A DNA stretch of 64,000 nucleotides, taken from NCBI GenBank assembly GCA_002869385.1, contig PKTB01000017.1, positions 123,743-187,742 of the forward strand, read 5' to 3'. Every line of letters begins with the position of its first letter. Positions within the stretch are counted from its first letter, which is position 1. Shown here piece after piece: positions 39,492 through 50,371 of the stretch. Source of the stretch: Marinilabiliales bacterium. Its GTDB lineage: Bacteria; Bacteroidota; Bacteroidia; Bacteroidales; ML635J-15. The notes beneath the pieces are model-generated. The model was given only the letters and a program-made list of their open reading frames with translations, did not search any database and had not been told where the DNA came from. The position numbers and the translations under genes are program-made.

Positions 39492-40895
39492 TTATTCAAT
39501 CTTTATAATCTTTCCTAAAAACTTAGAATCACCACTAATAATAGAAACAACATAATTTCCGTGCTTAACATTGTAACCATTCTCATCATTACCATCCCAA
39601 ATAAAAACATTGTCTTCAATATGCTTTTTTAATATTACCTGACCACTGTTGTCGTATATCTGTATATCAGAGTATTTCTCTAAAAGATTTATTTGTATTT
39701 GTTCTTTAAAAGGATTTGGATATGCAGTTATTTCAGATTCATGAAGATTATCACCAATATTATCATATTCATATATTTCAGTATATTTATCTCTACGTGT
39801 ATAATAAATATTATACTGTCAACTAGTACTGTCTGTCCATATAAAATCAACTAAATCAAATCTAAAATGACGATAGGCAATTGAAGGATTATATGGTGAT
39901 CCTGTCTCAATAGAATCCATCATTTTGTATACGCCACCATCTCCTGCAAACACATGATATAATCCTTGATCATTAAGGAATAGAAAGCTATATCCTAAAG
40001 GAAGTAGTACATCATCAACACAAACATATTTAGCTCCCCAGTCCCCCAATAAGCTTTCGTAAACATATTGGTTTTTAAATCCTACGGTTGCATGATCACC
40101 GTAAACAGATCTGACTTGTCCTATACTATTTATATATGGAAAATGAAATGAGCTTGTAAAGTCATAAATGGTATCATAAAAATAATTATATGTAACACAT
40201 GGGTTTGTCCCTTCCGTAGCATACAAAAGATCTGCTTCATCAAAAAACTCTAATTTGCTAAAGTAATAAATAGAGTCAATATCAAAATTAACAGCATACA
40301 TTATTGTTTGATTCCCGAACAACAAATGATTAGCAATTGTTATATCTGATATATATGGTTTTTCAAGCAATACTGTATCTTTAATTATCTCATCATTTTT
40401 TATCCTGCATAATCTAAGTATAGTTTCTTCATCTTCACCTGAAATCCACATAACATTCACCAAACCGGACGAATCTACGTCTGCAATTGGCAAAACAGAT
40501 TCAACCAATGGATCACTTAATAATAACTCACCTGTCCAAGTATTAAAATCATCACTGCGTCTGTACATAATATTTGTTACAGAACCGTTTAACTCATAAA
40601 ACAAATGAAATATACAATCTTTACTTATAGATATTGTAGGATTTTTTCCGGTGGTTATTTGAGTCGGAGTAGTCCATATTTCACTCATCCTGTCAAAATA
40701 TAGTCCCATAATTACAGTATCTCCTTCAATAATATCCTGATAAACTATATAAACATTATCCAAAGTATCTCGAACAATTTTCCTTTGATTATGATTTGCT
40801 GTTGCATCTGGATGGGATGATGTTGCAATTAAAGTTTGACCATATAAATTAATAACACATAGTGAAACAATAATATAAGAAAATAGCTTTTTCAT
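39492..40895 (-). pseudogene. Exported beta-propeller-like protein with C-terminal FlgD-Ig/sorting domain, in-frame TGA
   Basis: Exported protein of 467 codons: signal peptide (MKKLFSYIIVSLCVINLYGQ), a repetitive beta-rich body (NVYIVYQDIIEGDTVIMGLYF; NIMYRRSDDFNTWTGELLLS) resembling sialidase-type propellers, and a C-terminal module AYPNPFKEQIQINLLE ... FIWDGNDENGYNVKHGNYVV of the FlgD-Ig/T9SS kind. TGA at 39819-39821 (codon 359) interrupts DSTS-*-QYNIYYTRRDK just before that module; Trp (TGG to TGA) fits. A truncated product would lack its export signal for T9SS. Stop at 39492-39494. Confidence 0.8.
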
Positions 40896-40958
40896 TTTAA
40901 GTTTAGATTAAACAATACTTATCAATAAGAATCATATGAAATAAAAATGGTTGCATTA

Positions 40959-42215
40959 TCAATTCTTGACAATTTTCTTAGTTATTACGCCATTCTTAGT
41001 TGAAATAGTTAACAAATATACTCCTGATGCAAGTTCTGACACGTCAATTTTAGAACTATTCGATTCTATTAGTAATTTTCCTTGAAGATTGTAAATTTCA
41101 GCACTAATAAAGTTATCTTGCTGAATATTCAAGTAATCTATTACAGGATTTGGATATAGAACCAAATTTTTACCCGGCTTTACTCTATTGATTTCTGACA
41201 CATCCAAAGGAGCAGTAGCAAGAGAAAAACCATAATTTGATGTTCCTCCATGTGCTTCGTACCACATCATAAAAGTTTCAGTACTTTCATTGTAGATTAC
41301 ATCAGGAGCCCAAGGACCACCCAAATCTGCATCAGGGTTATGAGGTTCTGTATATGTGTCAAAAAGAGGATTCCCTTCATATTTTGCCCAATTATAACCA
41401 TCTTCAGAAGTTGCATAGCAAATACTGACATTCTCAAACCCTTCTAATTCAACACTATAATCCTCCGCTGCTGTTCCAGAATACCACATTTCGAATTTAT
41501 CGTTTCTGTATAAAACTGCAGGTGTTCCACACCACATATCATCTGGTTCTCCCCAAATTCCATGTATTATAACCGGATTACCGACATAACGTGTCCAAGT
41601 AGTTCCGTCAGGCGAAGTAGCAACACCAATCCCCAATTGCCATGTAGCAGTATCCATACCGTTATACCACATTACAATTTGCTCTTCAACATCATCCCAA
41701 TATAATGCAGCAGACTCTACCCATGTTCCGTCCCATTCTCCAATCTCAGATTTTGTAAATATTGGATTTTCTGGATCTTTTGTCCATGTAATTCCATCTG
41801 CTGAATATGCAGAACCCATTGCCGAATTTGTTTCAGCCACTTGTTGAATAGTATCTCCATAATAACTCAAATAATATCCATCAGGAACTTTTAAAACCTC
41901 TGGCGTATCAATCCATCCTCTATCCCATTCACCATCGCCTCCAACTTCCATTACAACTCCATGCTTGGTCCAGTTTATACCATCTGTTGAAGTAGCGTAA
42001 CACAAACGTGCTTTCATATCATTACCAACTCCGGCATACCACATTTTAATGGTTCCTTCTTCAAATAAAACTGTTGGTTGACCTATTGCAATAATGTCAA
42101 AATTATCCGGTCCCGGTTGCAAAACTTGATTAAACTCGTATTTTGTCCATGAAAATTGAGCAAAAACTAAAAAGTTTAAACCAATAAAAAATGAAGAGAA
42201 TAATATACGTTTCAT
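40959..42215 (-). CDS. Secreted five-bladed beta-propeller glycosidase-like protein, T9SS cargo
   Basis: A 418-residue exported protein: signal peptide (ILFSSFFIGLNFLVFAQ), a five-bladed propeller of the GH43/GH32/GH130-like superfamily with recurring blade motifs (KMWYAGVGNDMKARLCYATS, DGINWTKHG, FEMWYSGTAAEDYS, FMMWYEAHGG) and a type A sorting domain (LYPNPVIDYLNIQ ... GVYLLTISTKNG). The substrate and even catalytic competence are unclear; I see no reliable catalytic triad. Intact. Confidence 0.85.
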   Translation of the reverse strand: MKRILFSSFFIGLNFLVFAQFSWTKYEFNQVLQPGPDNFDIIAIGQPTVLFEEGTIKMWYAGVGNDMKARLCYATSTDGINWTKHGVVMEVGGDGEWDRGWIDTPEVLKVPDGYYLSYYGDTIQQVAETNSAMGSAYSADGITWTKDPENPIFTKSEIGEWDGTWVESAALYWDDVEEQIVMWYNGMDTATWQLGIGVATSPDGTTWTRYVGNPVIIHGIWGEPDDMWCGTPAVLYRNDKFEMWYSGTAAEDYSVELEGFENVSICYATSEDGYNWAKYEGNPLFDTYTEPHNPDADLGGPWAPDVIYNESTETFMMWYEAHGGTSNYGFSLATAPLDVSEINRVKPGKNLVLYPNPVIDYLNIQQDNFISAEIYNLQGKLLIESNSSKIDVSELASGVYLLTISTKNGVITKKIVKN

Positions 42216-42387
42216 AAAAAGCTGTTTTGAATTAATTGTAAATATACAAAATATTCTCTAACCATTGATAATAGTTAATTTGATATACAATTAACAAATA
42301 TTGGTTGATTTTTTTTATATTTTACAGACAACGTTTCCAAAACCACATACGTCTTTGCTATACAAAAACGTTTCAAAAAAACATATT

Positions 42388-44697
42388 ATGAACAAGAAAT
42401 TATATTTAATTATTACCACTCTTTTTGCTTTTACATGCATTATTGCACAACCAACAAAATCATTACATTTTATTGATGATACTGTCAGCTTACCTGACGG
42501 AAGTGGAGTCTGTTATACTTCAACTATTTACATTGAAGATTACTCACCAAATCAAGTAATCATGACTGCAAATGACATTGTTGGTATTTGTACAAACCTT
42601 GAGCACTCATATATGGGAGATTTAGTTATAACTCTTCAAGCACCGAATGGAAACTCAATTAATTTAATTGAACAAGGTGGAGGCAGCACGCATCTTGGTG
42701 AACCTGTCGATAATGGCTATGTAGACAATAACGAAGTTCCAGGTATTGGTTATGACTATTGTTGGACAAGTAATGCGGAAAATGGTACATTTGCTGAAGA
42801 GGCTGAAAGTGTTTCAACACTACCTGCAGGCTCATATACTCCTGTAGATGATTTCTCTGAGCTCATTGGGTCTCCAATAAATGGTGCATGGACAATAACA
42901 ATTTGTGATAATTGGTCTGCTGATGATGGGTATATGTTCGGTTGGAGTATTTACTTTTTACCTGAATCATCATATACAAATAGAATTGCCGGCTATGTAT
43001 ATGCAGATCTTAATTCCAATGATATTTATGATGGTGATGATTACCCTATGCCGAACAGATTAATTACTGTAGAACCCGGACCATACTATGGATATACAAA
43101 CTCATATGGATATTATAGTATATATGTTCCGCAAGACACCTACACAGTGCATCAAGAAGTTCCTGATGACCCTTTTTATCAATCCTACCCAACAGAACCT
43201 AATTTTCATACTGTTTAATTTCTAAATGAGTATGATTCTATATATAATCAAAATTTCTATAATCAAGCTACTTATGTTTGTCCGGATCTTAGTGTAGATG
43301 TAACTCTAAACGGTGTGTGACCTTGTTCATATTCTTATGCTTTTGTATATTATGAAAACAATGGTACGACTACAGCTGAAAATGCCTACATAACACTTTT
43401 AATAGATGAAAATTTTGAAGTTTACTGGATGCCTGCAAATGCTACACTCGATGGAAATATTATTACTTTTGACATTGGAGATATCGCTCCATGTGAATCC
43501 GCACAAGCCGGTGTAACTTTGCACTATTCATGTGATGTGGAGCTGGTTGGAACAACAGTTTGTTTAGAAGCACATATTTATCCTGATGATCCATGTGAAG
43601 AGCCAGATGAAGAATGGGATCACTCATCAGTTATGGTTACAGGAGAATGTGTAGATGATGAAGATGTATGCTTTACAATTACAAACACAGGTGACCCGGG
43701 AGATGGTGATATGCAAGGTACTTCAGAATACAGGGTTTATGAAAATGATGAACTAATCGAAGTTGGAACTTTCCAACTAAATGGTGGAGAAACAATTACC
43801 TATTGCTGGATTGCTAATGGAAACACCTTTAGATTTGAAGCAGATCAACGCCCGGGGCATCCTGGTAATAGCCACCCACAAGAGACAATTGAACTATGTG
43901 GCACACCAAACGAAGCCATTGGATATGTTCTTAATTTCCCTACAGATGATTTAGATGATTTTATTGAAATTGAATGTCAGGAAGTGCTTGCGTCTTTTGA
44001 CCCTAATGATAAAACTGTTGTGCCTCAAGGAATCACAGAACAACATTTTATTGACTCAACAACAACACTTGAATATAAAATCAGATTCCAGAACACTGGG
44101 ACCGCACCAGCAACTAATGTATATATCTATGATGAAATTTCAGACTATCTTGATATTACAACATTTTGCTTTATGAGTTCAAGTCATGCATGCACAATCG
44201 ACATTCTTCCTCAAAATGTAATTAAATGGTCATTTGAAGGCATTAATCTTCCCGACAGCACTAACAATGAACCTGAAAGTCATGGTTACGTTAAATTTAA
44301 AATACAGCAAACAACTGGAAATGAACTAATGAGTGTAATTACTAACTCAGCATCAATATTATTTGACTATAATTATACTGTAATCACAAATGAGGTATTT
44401 AACACAATTGGATATTTTACAGAAATAATAACTCCGGAACCTATTATTTATAGCAATGAAGAAGTTATTTCAGTATACCCAAACCCTGCATCAGATATTG
44501 TGTTCTTCGAATCTGACAATACTGATTTTACAGTCGAGATATATAATATTTCTGGTCAAAAAGTTAGTCAAAGAGACTCAGAAGGTAAAAATACTATTTC
44601 ATTATCAACAAGCGAACTATCAAGCGGAATGTATCTATATACAATCTCCGACAAGTCTTCAATCATTGCCACAGGCAAATTACTGATCGAGAAGTAG
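42388..44697 (+). pseudogene. T9SS exoprotein with P-domain (paralog A), two in-frame stops
   Basis: Exported protein of 769 codons. Order: signal peptide (MNKKLYLIITTLFAFTCIIAQ); proprotein convertase P-domain (residues about 30-190, NLEHSYMGDLVITLQAPNG ... ADDGYMFGWSIYF); SdrD-B-like domain (YVYADLNSNDIYDGDDYPMP); conserved beta domains; the DUF7619-like FDPNDKTVVPQG region; and a type A sorting domain (VYPNPASDIVFFE). TAA at 43216-43218 (codon 277) and TGA at 43318-43320 (codon 311) lie 100 nt apart. The intact paralog immediately downstream has Glu at the first position (HSIEVLTDDYD against HTV-*-FLNEYDS), which identifies a GAA to TAA change. Confidence 0.9.
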
Positions 44698-44722
44698 ATC
44701 AGCTTTTTCTCTAAATTTCATG

Positions 44723-44749
44723 AGAGCATTCATTCGAGTGCTCTTTTTT
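44723..44749 (+). terminator. Terminator after P-domain paralog A
   Basis: A 9-bp stem (AGAGCATTC / GAGTGCTCT with one T-G pair), ATTC loop, then six T's. Nearly the same hairpin follows paralog B. Confidence 0.85.
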
Positions 44750-44870
44750 ATACACAATCTATAGAAAAATGTTAATAAGTCTTATATTTTTTTACATATT
44801 TCGAAGGAACCTTTACATAAATCATACGTTAAATATATTAAGCAATCGTACTAACCAAAAATATATAATT

Positions 44871-47183
44871 ATGAAAAAGCAAATTACAATTCTTGTAAGT
44901 CTTTTATTTATATCATTCATAAGCTTTGGACAAGAAATAAAAGCATTCCATTTTACACCGGATACAACTTCCTTACCCGACGGTTCCGGAGTATCATACA
45001 CAACAACAATAATGGTTGAAGGATATCTTGCTGGGCAAACTCTTGCTGCACCGGATGAATTAATAAGTATTTGTGTCGATATGGAACATTCCTATCTAGG
45101 TGATTTAGTTATGGAAATAGTTTGTCCTAATGACACCAGTATTATTTTAGAAGCACAAGGAGGAGGTAGTACACATTTAGGTGAACCTGTGGATGCCGGG
45201 CCAACAGATTTCAATATGGTTCCGGGAGTAGGTTACGACTATTGTTGGACGAATTATGCTTCAAATGGAACGATGGCTGAGGCAGCTAGTGTTTACAGCA
45301 CTCTTCCACCCGGTGATTATACTCCATTTGAACCTTTTTCAGATTTAGTTGGCTGTCCCTTAAATGGACCATGGACAATAATTATAACCGATAACTGGGC
45401 TGCAGATGATGGATATATTTTTAATTGGGGAATTAATTTTGCAGCAAATCCGGGTTGTTTTACAATGGTCACAGGAAGGGTATTTGCTGATGTAAATGGA
45501 AACAATATATATGACAGTGGAGATTATCCTCGCCCGGGAATAACGCTTAAGGCTGAACCTGGTCCTTATTATGGCTACACAAACTCTGAAGGTATTTATA
45601 AAATGTGGCTTCCAACCGGAAGTTTCACAATAAGTGAACTAAATGTTCAAGCTCCATGGTTTCAATCCTTTCCAACTTCGCCAAATTATCATAGTATAGA
45701 GGTACTTACAGATGATTATGACACAATACCAAATATTGATTTCGGCAATCAAGCAAGTTACTACTGTCCGGATCTAAGTGTTGATGTAAATTTGAATCCT
45801 GTTGTGCTATGTCAGACCTCTAATGTGTATGTTAATTACCAAAATAATGGAACTATTAGCAATGATAATACAATAATTCAAGTAGAACTGGATGAACATA
45901 TGACCTATGTTTCAGGTGGAAATCTAATAGATCAGACAAATAATATTCTTTCTTTCGATGTGGGTACAGTTAATATTGGACAAATCGGACAATTTACTTT
46001 TCACATAGAATATGATTGCGATCAAGATTTAGTTGGAGCAACAGCATGCGTGGCATCACACATTTACCCTGATGACCCTTGCACTGAACCGGATGAAGGT
46101 TGGGATCATTCTTCTGTTATGGTAAATGGAGAATGTGTTGATGATCTTGAAGTCTGCTTTACGATTACCAATACAGGCGATCCGGGAGATGGTGATATGC
46201 AAGGGACTAGTGAATACAGAATATACGAAGACAACTCTTTGGTTTATACAGGATATTTCCAAATTAATGGTGGCGAAATTCAGACAATTTGCTGGCCTGC
46301 TAACGGTAGCACAATCAGACTTGAAGCAGATCAACGTCCAGGACATCCCGGCAATAGTCATCCTCAGGAAACTATCGAATTATGTGGTAGTCCAAACAAC
46401 TCTATTGGATATGTGCTTGATGTCCCACAAGACGATCTAGATGATTTTATTGAAATCGATTGTTATGAAGTTGTTGTTTCCTATGATCCAAATGATAAAT
46501 CTGTGATACCACAAGGTATAGCACAAGCACATTTTGTAGATACTGCAGACATTCTGGAATATAAAATCAGATTCCAAAACACAGGTTCTGCACCTGCATA
46601 CGATATTTATATTTTAGATACAATCTCAGAGTATCTTGACATTTCAACTTTCAGACACATGAGTTCAAGTCATGAATGCTCAATTGAGATTGTTTACCCA
46701 AATATTATTAAGTGGACATTTGAAAATATTATGTTACATGACAGTACACATAATGAACCTGAAAGTCATGGATATGTTAAGTTTAAAATTGATCAAACAC
46801 CTGATAACCAATATATTGATGTAATCACAAATTCTGCAGCAATTTATTTTGATTACAATCTACCAGTTATTACAAATCAAACCTTTAACACTATTGGTAA
46901 ATATTCAGACCTGGTATCTCCTAAACCAATTATTTACAGTTCTAAAGAGGATATCTTGGTCTACCCAAATCCTGCTAAGGACTTTATATATTTTGAATTA
47001 GATAAAACACAGTTTTCAATTGAGATTTACAACATTTACGGTCAATTAGTTAAAACTTGTGATGCAAATGGATTAAATGTTATTACAATCGACACAAAAG
47101 AATTAAATTCAGGTATGTATATTTATTCAATTAAAGATAATATAGGAACACTTGCTTCTGGAAAGGTAATAATCGAGAAGTAA
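44871..47183 (+). CDS. T9SS exoprotein with P-domain (paralog B), intact
   Basis: A 770-residue intact paralog of the preceding gene with the same order: signal peptide (ITILVSLLFISFISFGQ), P-domain (DMEHSYLGDLVMEIVCPND ... STHLGEPVDAG), SdrD-B-like domain (VFADVNGNNIYDSGDYPRPG), DUF11-like domain with VSVDVNLNPVVLC, a Cys-rich domain CVASHIYPDDPCTEPDEGWD, DUF7619-like FDPNDKS region (here YDPNDKSVIPQG) and a type A sorting domain (LVYPNPAKDFIYFEL ... GMYIYSIKDN). The P-domain is usually next to a protease; none is fused here. The start is the Met before the Lys-rich signal peptide. Confidence 0.92.
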   Translation: MKKQITILVSLLFISFISFGQEIKAFHFTPDTTSLPDGSGVSYTTTIMVEGYLAGQTLAAPDELISICVDMEHSYLGDLVMEIVCPNDTSIILEAQGGGSTHLGEPVDAGPTDFNMVPGVGYDYCWTNYASNGTMAEAASVYSTLPPGDYTPFEPFSDLVGCPLNGPWTIIITDNWAADDGYIFNWGINFAANPGCFTMVTGRVFADVNGNNIYDSGDYPRPGITLKAEPGPYYGYTNSEGIYKMWLPTGSFTISELNVQAPWFQSFPTSPNYHSIEVLTDDYDTIPNIDFGNQASYYCPDLSVDVNLNPVVLCQTSNVYVNYQNNGTISNDNTIIQVELDEHMTYVSGGNLIDQTNNILSFDVGTVNIGQIGQFTFHIEYDCDQDLVGATACVASHIYPDDPCTEPDEGWDHSSVMVNGECVDDLEVCFTITNTGDPGDGDMQGTSEYRIYEDNSLVYTGYFQINGGEIQTICWPANGSTIRLEADQRPGHPGNSHPQETIELCGSPNNSIGYVLDVPQDDLDDFIEIDCYEVVVSYDPNDKSVIPQGIAQAHFVDTADILEYKIRFQNTGSAPAYDIYILDTISEYLDISTFRHMSSSHECSIEIVYPNIIKWTFENIMLHDSTHNEPESHGYVKFKIDQTPDNQYIDVITNSAAIYFDYNLPVITNQTFNTIGKYSDLVSPKPIIYSSKEDILVYPNPAKDFIYFELDKTQFSIEIYNIYGQLVKTCDANGLNVITIDTKELNSGMYIYSIKDNIGTLASGKVIIEK

Positions 47184-47201
47184 AACTAGAATTGAGATAG
47201 A

Positions 47202-47231
47202 GAGCATTCTTTTTAGAGTGCTCTTTTTTTT
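47202..47231 (+). terminator. Terminator after P-domain paralog B
   Basis: A 10-bp stem (AGAGCATTCT / AGAGTGCTCT with one T-G pair), TTTT loop and a T run; same design as the one after paralog A. Confidence 0.85.
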
Positions 47232-47269
47232 ATTTTTAGCCTTTAATCTTAAAGCTTTATATTTGTCAC

Positions 47270-48184
47270 ATGATTAAAGGTTCAAAAAGAGCAGCATTTA
47301 TTATCCCAGGAATTCTATTGTCTTTTGGAATTCTCTTTCAGATAATATTTGATAAGTTCCCTTTACATTTTTTTGAATATCCTTTAAATGTAATTACAGG
47401 TGCTGAACTACTTGCATTAATAGTTTTGCTATATATATTCTTTAAACAGAATAAGATAATTGTTTTCTTAAAATCAGGACACGCTGCATTAAGTTCAATA
47501 GCACTTTTTACTATAATTACGGTTCTAATTGCAATAATCCCACAAGGAAAGTCAGAAATTTCAATAATAAATGAATTATCATTAAATTCAATTCCGTCAA
47601 CTTGGTACTATGCAATTTCATTATTGTATCTTTTAATTTGTCTTGGTTTTGTTACAATAAAAAGATTAACTCCATTAAGTTATAAAAACATATTTTTTTT
47701 TATAAATCACTTTGGATTATGGCTTGTATTGTTTTCAGCAAATCTTGGTCATGCCGATAAGGTAAGTTTAAATATGATTATACCTGAAGGAGAAAAAAAA
47801 TGGTATGCCTATGATTCTGACAAGTCAAGAAATGACTTAAATTTTGCTATTCAATTAAATGAATTTAAAATAGAGAACTACTCCGAAAACACGGTTAATA
47901 ATAATTCAACTGTTAAAAATTATGAAGCTGAGATTACAGTTCTTACGAATAAAAATCAACAAGGATATAAAGCTAATGTACTTATTAATAAACCGGTAAA
48001 AATTAATGACTACAGTGTTTATTTGCATTCTTATATAATATCTAAAGATAATACTAAACATGCAATATTTACAATTGTCAAGGACCCATGGCTATATGCA
48101 AGCTACGCCGGTTTTATAATGATATTTTTAGGCTCAATTCTATTATTATTCGAACGAAAAGAAAAACTAAAGACTGATAAATGA
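47270..48184 (+). CDS. Cytochrome c biogenesis ResB-like protein
   Basis: A 304-residue membrane protein with four or five transmembrane helices (residues about 9-27, 43-60, 75-92, 113-130, 278-296) and an extracytoplasmic loop (LGHADKVSLNMIIPEGEKKW, AEITVLTNKNQQGYKANV, KPVKINDYSVYLHSY) typical of the short ResB/Ccs1 form of Bacteroidota. In System II it works with CcsA to deliver haem and attach it to apocytochrome c. TATATTTG at 47258-47265 sits only 4 nt before the start. It overlaps the ccsA start by 4 nt. Confidence 0.85.
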   Translation: MIKGSKRAAFIIPGILLSFGILFQIIFDKFPLHFFEYPLNVITGAELLALIVLLYIFFKQNKIIVFLKSGHAALSSIALFTIITVLIAIIPQGKSEISIINELSLNSIPSTWYYAISLLYLLICLGFVTIKRLTPLSYKNIFFFINHFGLWLVLFSANLGHADKVSLNMIIPEGEKKWYAYDSDKSRNDLNFAIQLNEFKIENYSENTVNNNSTVKNYEAEITVLTNKNQQGYKANVLINKPVKINDYSVYLHSYIISKDNTKHAIFTIVKDPWLYASYAGFIMIFLGSILLLFERKEKLKTDK

Positions 48185-48981
48185 TTTGGGAATACCTACA
48201 TATTGTTTTAGTAATATTCTATGCTCTTTGGCTAGGTGCAATACTATTTCTTTTCCTGAAGAAAAGTAATAAAACACATAATAAATTGTCTACAATCCTA
48301 CATGCTATTGCATGGGTAACTCTCTTGGTGTATATTATCGTTTTATGGGTTCAAATTGACCGTCCACCACTTAAAACAATGGCAGAAACGCGCTTATGGT
48401 ATTCATTCTTTGTTTCCCTTATAACTTGGCTAATTTACTTGAAAACAAGATCAAAACCTTTGTATATTCTAGGTTTCATAATGTCATTTATATTCCTATT
48501 GGTGGATATTATACACCCGGAATATATTAACACCGAACTTATGCCAGCCTTGCAAAGTCCATGGTTTATTCCTCATGTGATTATATATATGATGTCGTAT
48601 GCAATTCTTGCATCAGCATGGATTACCACAATTTTTGGTTTGTATAATACATATAAATTTAAAGCTTCCGACACAAAAAATATAAATCTCAGTATGGATT
48701 TAGTCTATCCAGGCTTTGCCTTACTTAGTTTAGGAATGATAATGGGCGCATTTTGGGCAAAGATTGCATGGTCAGATTATTGGACCTGGGATGCAAAAGA
48801 AACATGGGCACTTCTAACATGGCTTTTATATTTGTTTTGCATTCATCTACATAAATCATTTCCGCAAAAAAAGAAAGCTCTTTTGTTTTTATTAGCATTG
48901 TCTTTTATTGTATTAATTATTACTTGGTTGGGAATAAGATATTTTCCGAGCGGCATGAGTAGTGTACATGTTTATGGTTGA
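48181..48981 (+). CDS. ccsA: Cytochrome c assembly protein CcsA/ResC
   Basis: A 266-residue haem-handling membrane protein with about eight helices. The WWD-type periplasmic motif is GAFWAKIAWSDYWTWDAKETWALLTW (given here as FWAKIAWSDYWTWDAKE in the core, residues about 196-212). Conserved His residues flank it, in WFIPHVIIYMMSYA and CIHLHKSF. It presents haem to the cytochrome c synthase centre formed with the ResB-like partner. ATG overlaps the partner's stop (ATGA). Confidence 0.93.
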   Translation: MIWEYLHIVLVIFYALWLGAILFLFLKKSNKTHNKLSTILHAIAWVTLLVYIIVLWVQIDRPPLKTMAETRLWYSFFVSLITWLIYLKTRSKPLYILGFIMSFIFLLVDIIHPEYINTELMPALQSPWFIPHVIIYMMSYAILASAWITTIFGLYNTYKFKASDTKNINLSMDLVYPGFALLSLGMIMGAFWAKIAWSDYWTWDAKETWALLTWLLYLFCIHLHKSFPQKKKALLFLLALSFIVLIITWLGIRYFPSGMSSVHVYG

Positions 48982-49140
48982 TTGCGGGAGTGAGGAGTTC
49001 GAAGTGACTAAAGTGAAAAGCTAAAGTACTAGCTTATCGAACTTCTGTTTGCAAACATATACGGGTCACCCATCATCTGTCCTCCATCAATTTTTTTTCA
49101 TTTAATTTTTTTCATTTAGAATTTTATTATTTTTGTAAAA
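48982..49140. other. Intergenic stretch with dyad and degenerate heptamer repeat
   Basis: Contains an interrupted dyad (AGTTCGA at about 48999 and TCGAACT at about 49038) and, at about 49065-49084, GGTCACCCATCATCTGTCC. That sequence resembles the complement of tract A heptamers at 3199-3304. No gene is seen here. Confidence 0.5.
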
Positions 49141-49151
49141 AAGGAATATTT

Positions 49152-49604
49152 ATGATACCATTTCATTTAACAGAGTTTATTGAAAAGTCAATTGAAGAAG
49201 TTGGCATTGATCCTTTTAAGTCACGAGGAAAGAAAGATGGACAATGGACTTTTAAATATAAAAACTCTACTGTATGGGTTGATGTTTTTGCCTATCCTTC
49301 AAAACCTGAGAAATTCTATTTTCAAGTTATGAGTCCTCTTTGTAAAATGGTAGATGAGAAAGTTGAAGATTTTGCTGTTGATCTTTTAGAAATAAACTAC
49401 TCTTTATACGGTTGTTGGATCTGCAAGAAAGAAGGTTGGTTATATGTACTAAATTTAAGAGAGGCTGATAACCTTCAAAAAGAAGAGATTGATGCAACTA
49501 TAGACAGAGTTGCTGCATATAGTGCCGACTATTGGGGAAAACTCTCGTTTAAATACAAAGGATGCTGGACTCAAAAGCAAGAAGAAAAGCCTAAAGAAGA
49601 GTAA
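49152..49604 (+). CDS. YbjN-like protein
   Basis: A 150-residue cytosolic protein resembling the YbjN / type III chaperone-like fold: an N-terminal helix (LTEFIEKSIEEVG), a beta-sheet (WTFKYKNSTVWVDVFAYPS, FYFQVMSPLCKM), a central helix (VEDFAVDLLEINYSLYGCWI) and a C-terminal helix (EEIDATIDRVAAYSADYWGK). Role unknown. A TATTTTTG -7 element lies at 49128-49135. Confidence 0.7.
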   Translation: MIPFHLTEFIEKSIEEVGIDPFKSRGKKDGQWTFKYKNSTVWVDVFAYPSKPEKFYFQVMSPLCKMVDEKVEDFAVDLLEINYSLYGCWICKKEGWLYVLNLREADNLQKEEIDATIDRVAAYSADYWGKLSFKYKGCWTQKQEEKPKEE

Positions 49605-49757
49605 ACTTTTATCGATTTTTTCGGTTTTATTAAATATTTTTATATATTTGCTGTAACAAAATCGGATTTAATCCGTAATAACAAATGACGAACTAAAAAA
49701 GAAAGGAGACCATATATCGATTAAACCTCTACCCTATAACTTTTAAATAATATAGTT

Positions 49758-50345
49758 ATGAATTTGAAAAAACGCTCAGATCAAGAGCTTATCGAAGGAT
49801 TCATTAAGGGTGAGAAAAGATGTATGGAAATTCTTATTTCCCGCCATAAGCAAAAAGTCTACTCTTATATCTTTATGACTGTGAAGAACACACACGTGGC
49901 TGATGATTTATTTCAGGACACATTTATTAAAGTAATTAATTCTCTTAAGGCTGGTACCTATACTGATAAAGGTAAATTTATTAGTTGGGTTATTCGGATA
50001 GCCCATAATATTACTATTGACTATTTCCGAAAAGAGAAAAACCTGAACACATGTTAAAATGATGATCACGAAGTAGATTTGTTTAATAATGATAAATTCT
50101 CTGATGAGAATATTGAAGATAAGTTAGTAGGCGACCAAATTGTTAGTGATGTACGTAGCCTAATTGACTTCTTACATGAAGAACAAAAACAAATTATTAT
50201 GATGCGCCATTATGGTGGAATGAGTTTTAAAGATATCGCTGAACAAACAAATGTAAGCATCAACACTGCTCTAGGAAGAATGCGTTATGCATTGATTAAT
50301 CTCCGTAAAATTGTAGAAGAAAAAAATATTGTTCTAACCAGATAA
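49758..50345 (+). pseudogene. ECF-type RNA polymerase sigma factor, in-frame TAA between sigma-2 and sigma-4
   Basis: Sigma factor of 195 codons: region 2 (DQELIEGFIKGEKRCMEILI, VADDLFQDTFIKVINSLK, FISWVIRIAHNITIDYFRK) and region 4 (EEQKQIIMMRHYGGMSFKDI, VSINTALGRMRYALINLRK). TAA at 50055-50057 (codon 100) falls in the linker, LNTC-*-NDDHEVDLF; Glu (GAA) fits. The two domains could in principle be made separately if an internal start such as TTG at 50079 is used, but no signal supports that. TATATTTG at 49643-49650 is a likely -7 element, about 110 nt upstream. No anti-sigma gene follows; an exported protein gene does. Confidence 0.9.
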
Positions 50346-50371
50346 ATCTTTTTCATAAATTATAGTTAGTT

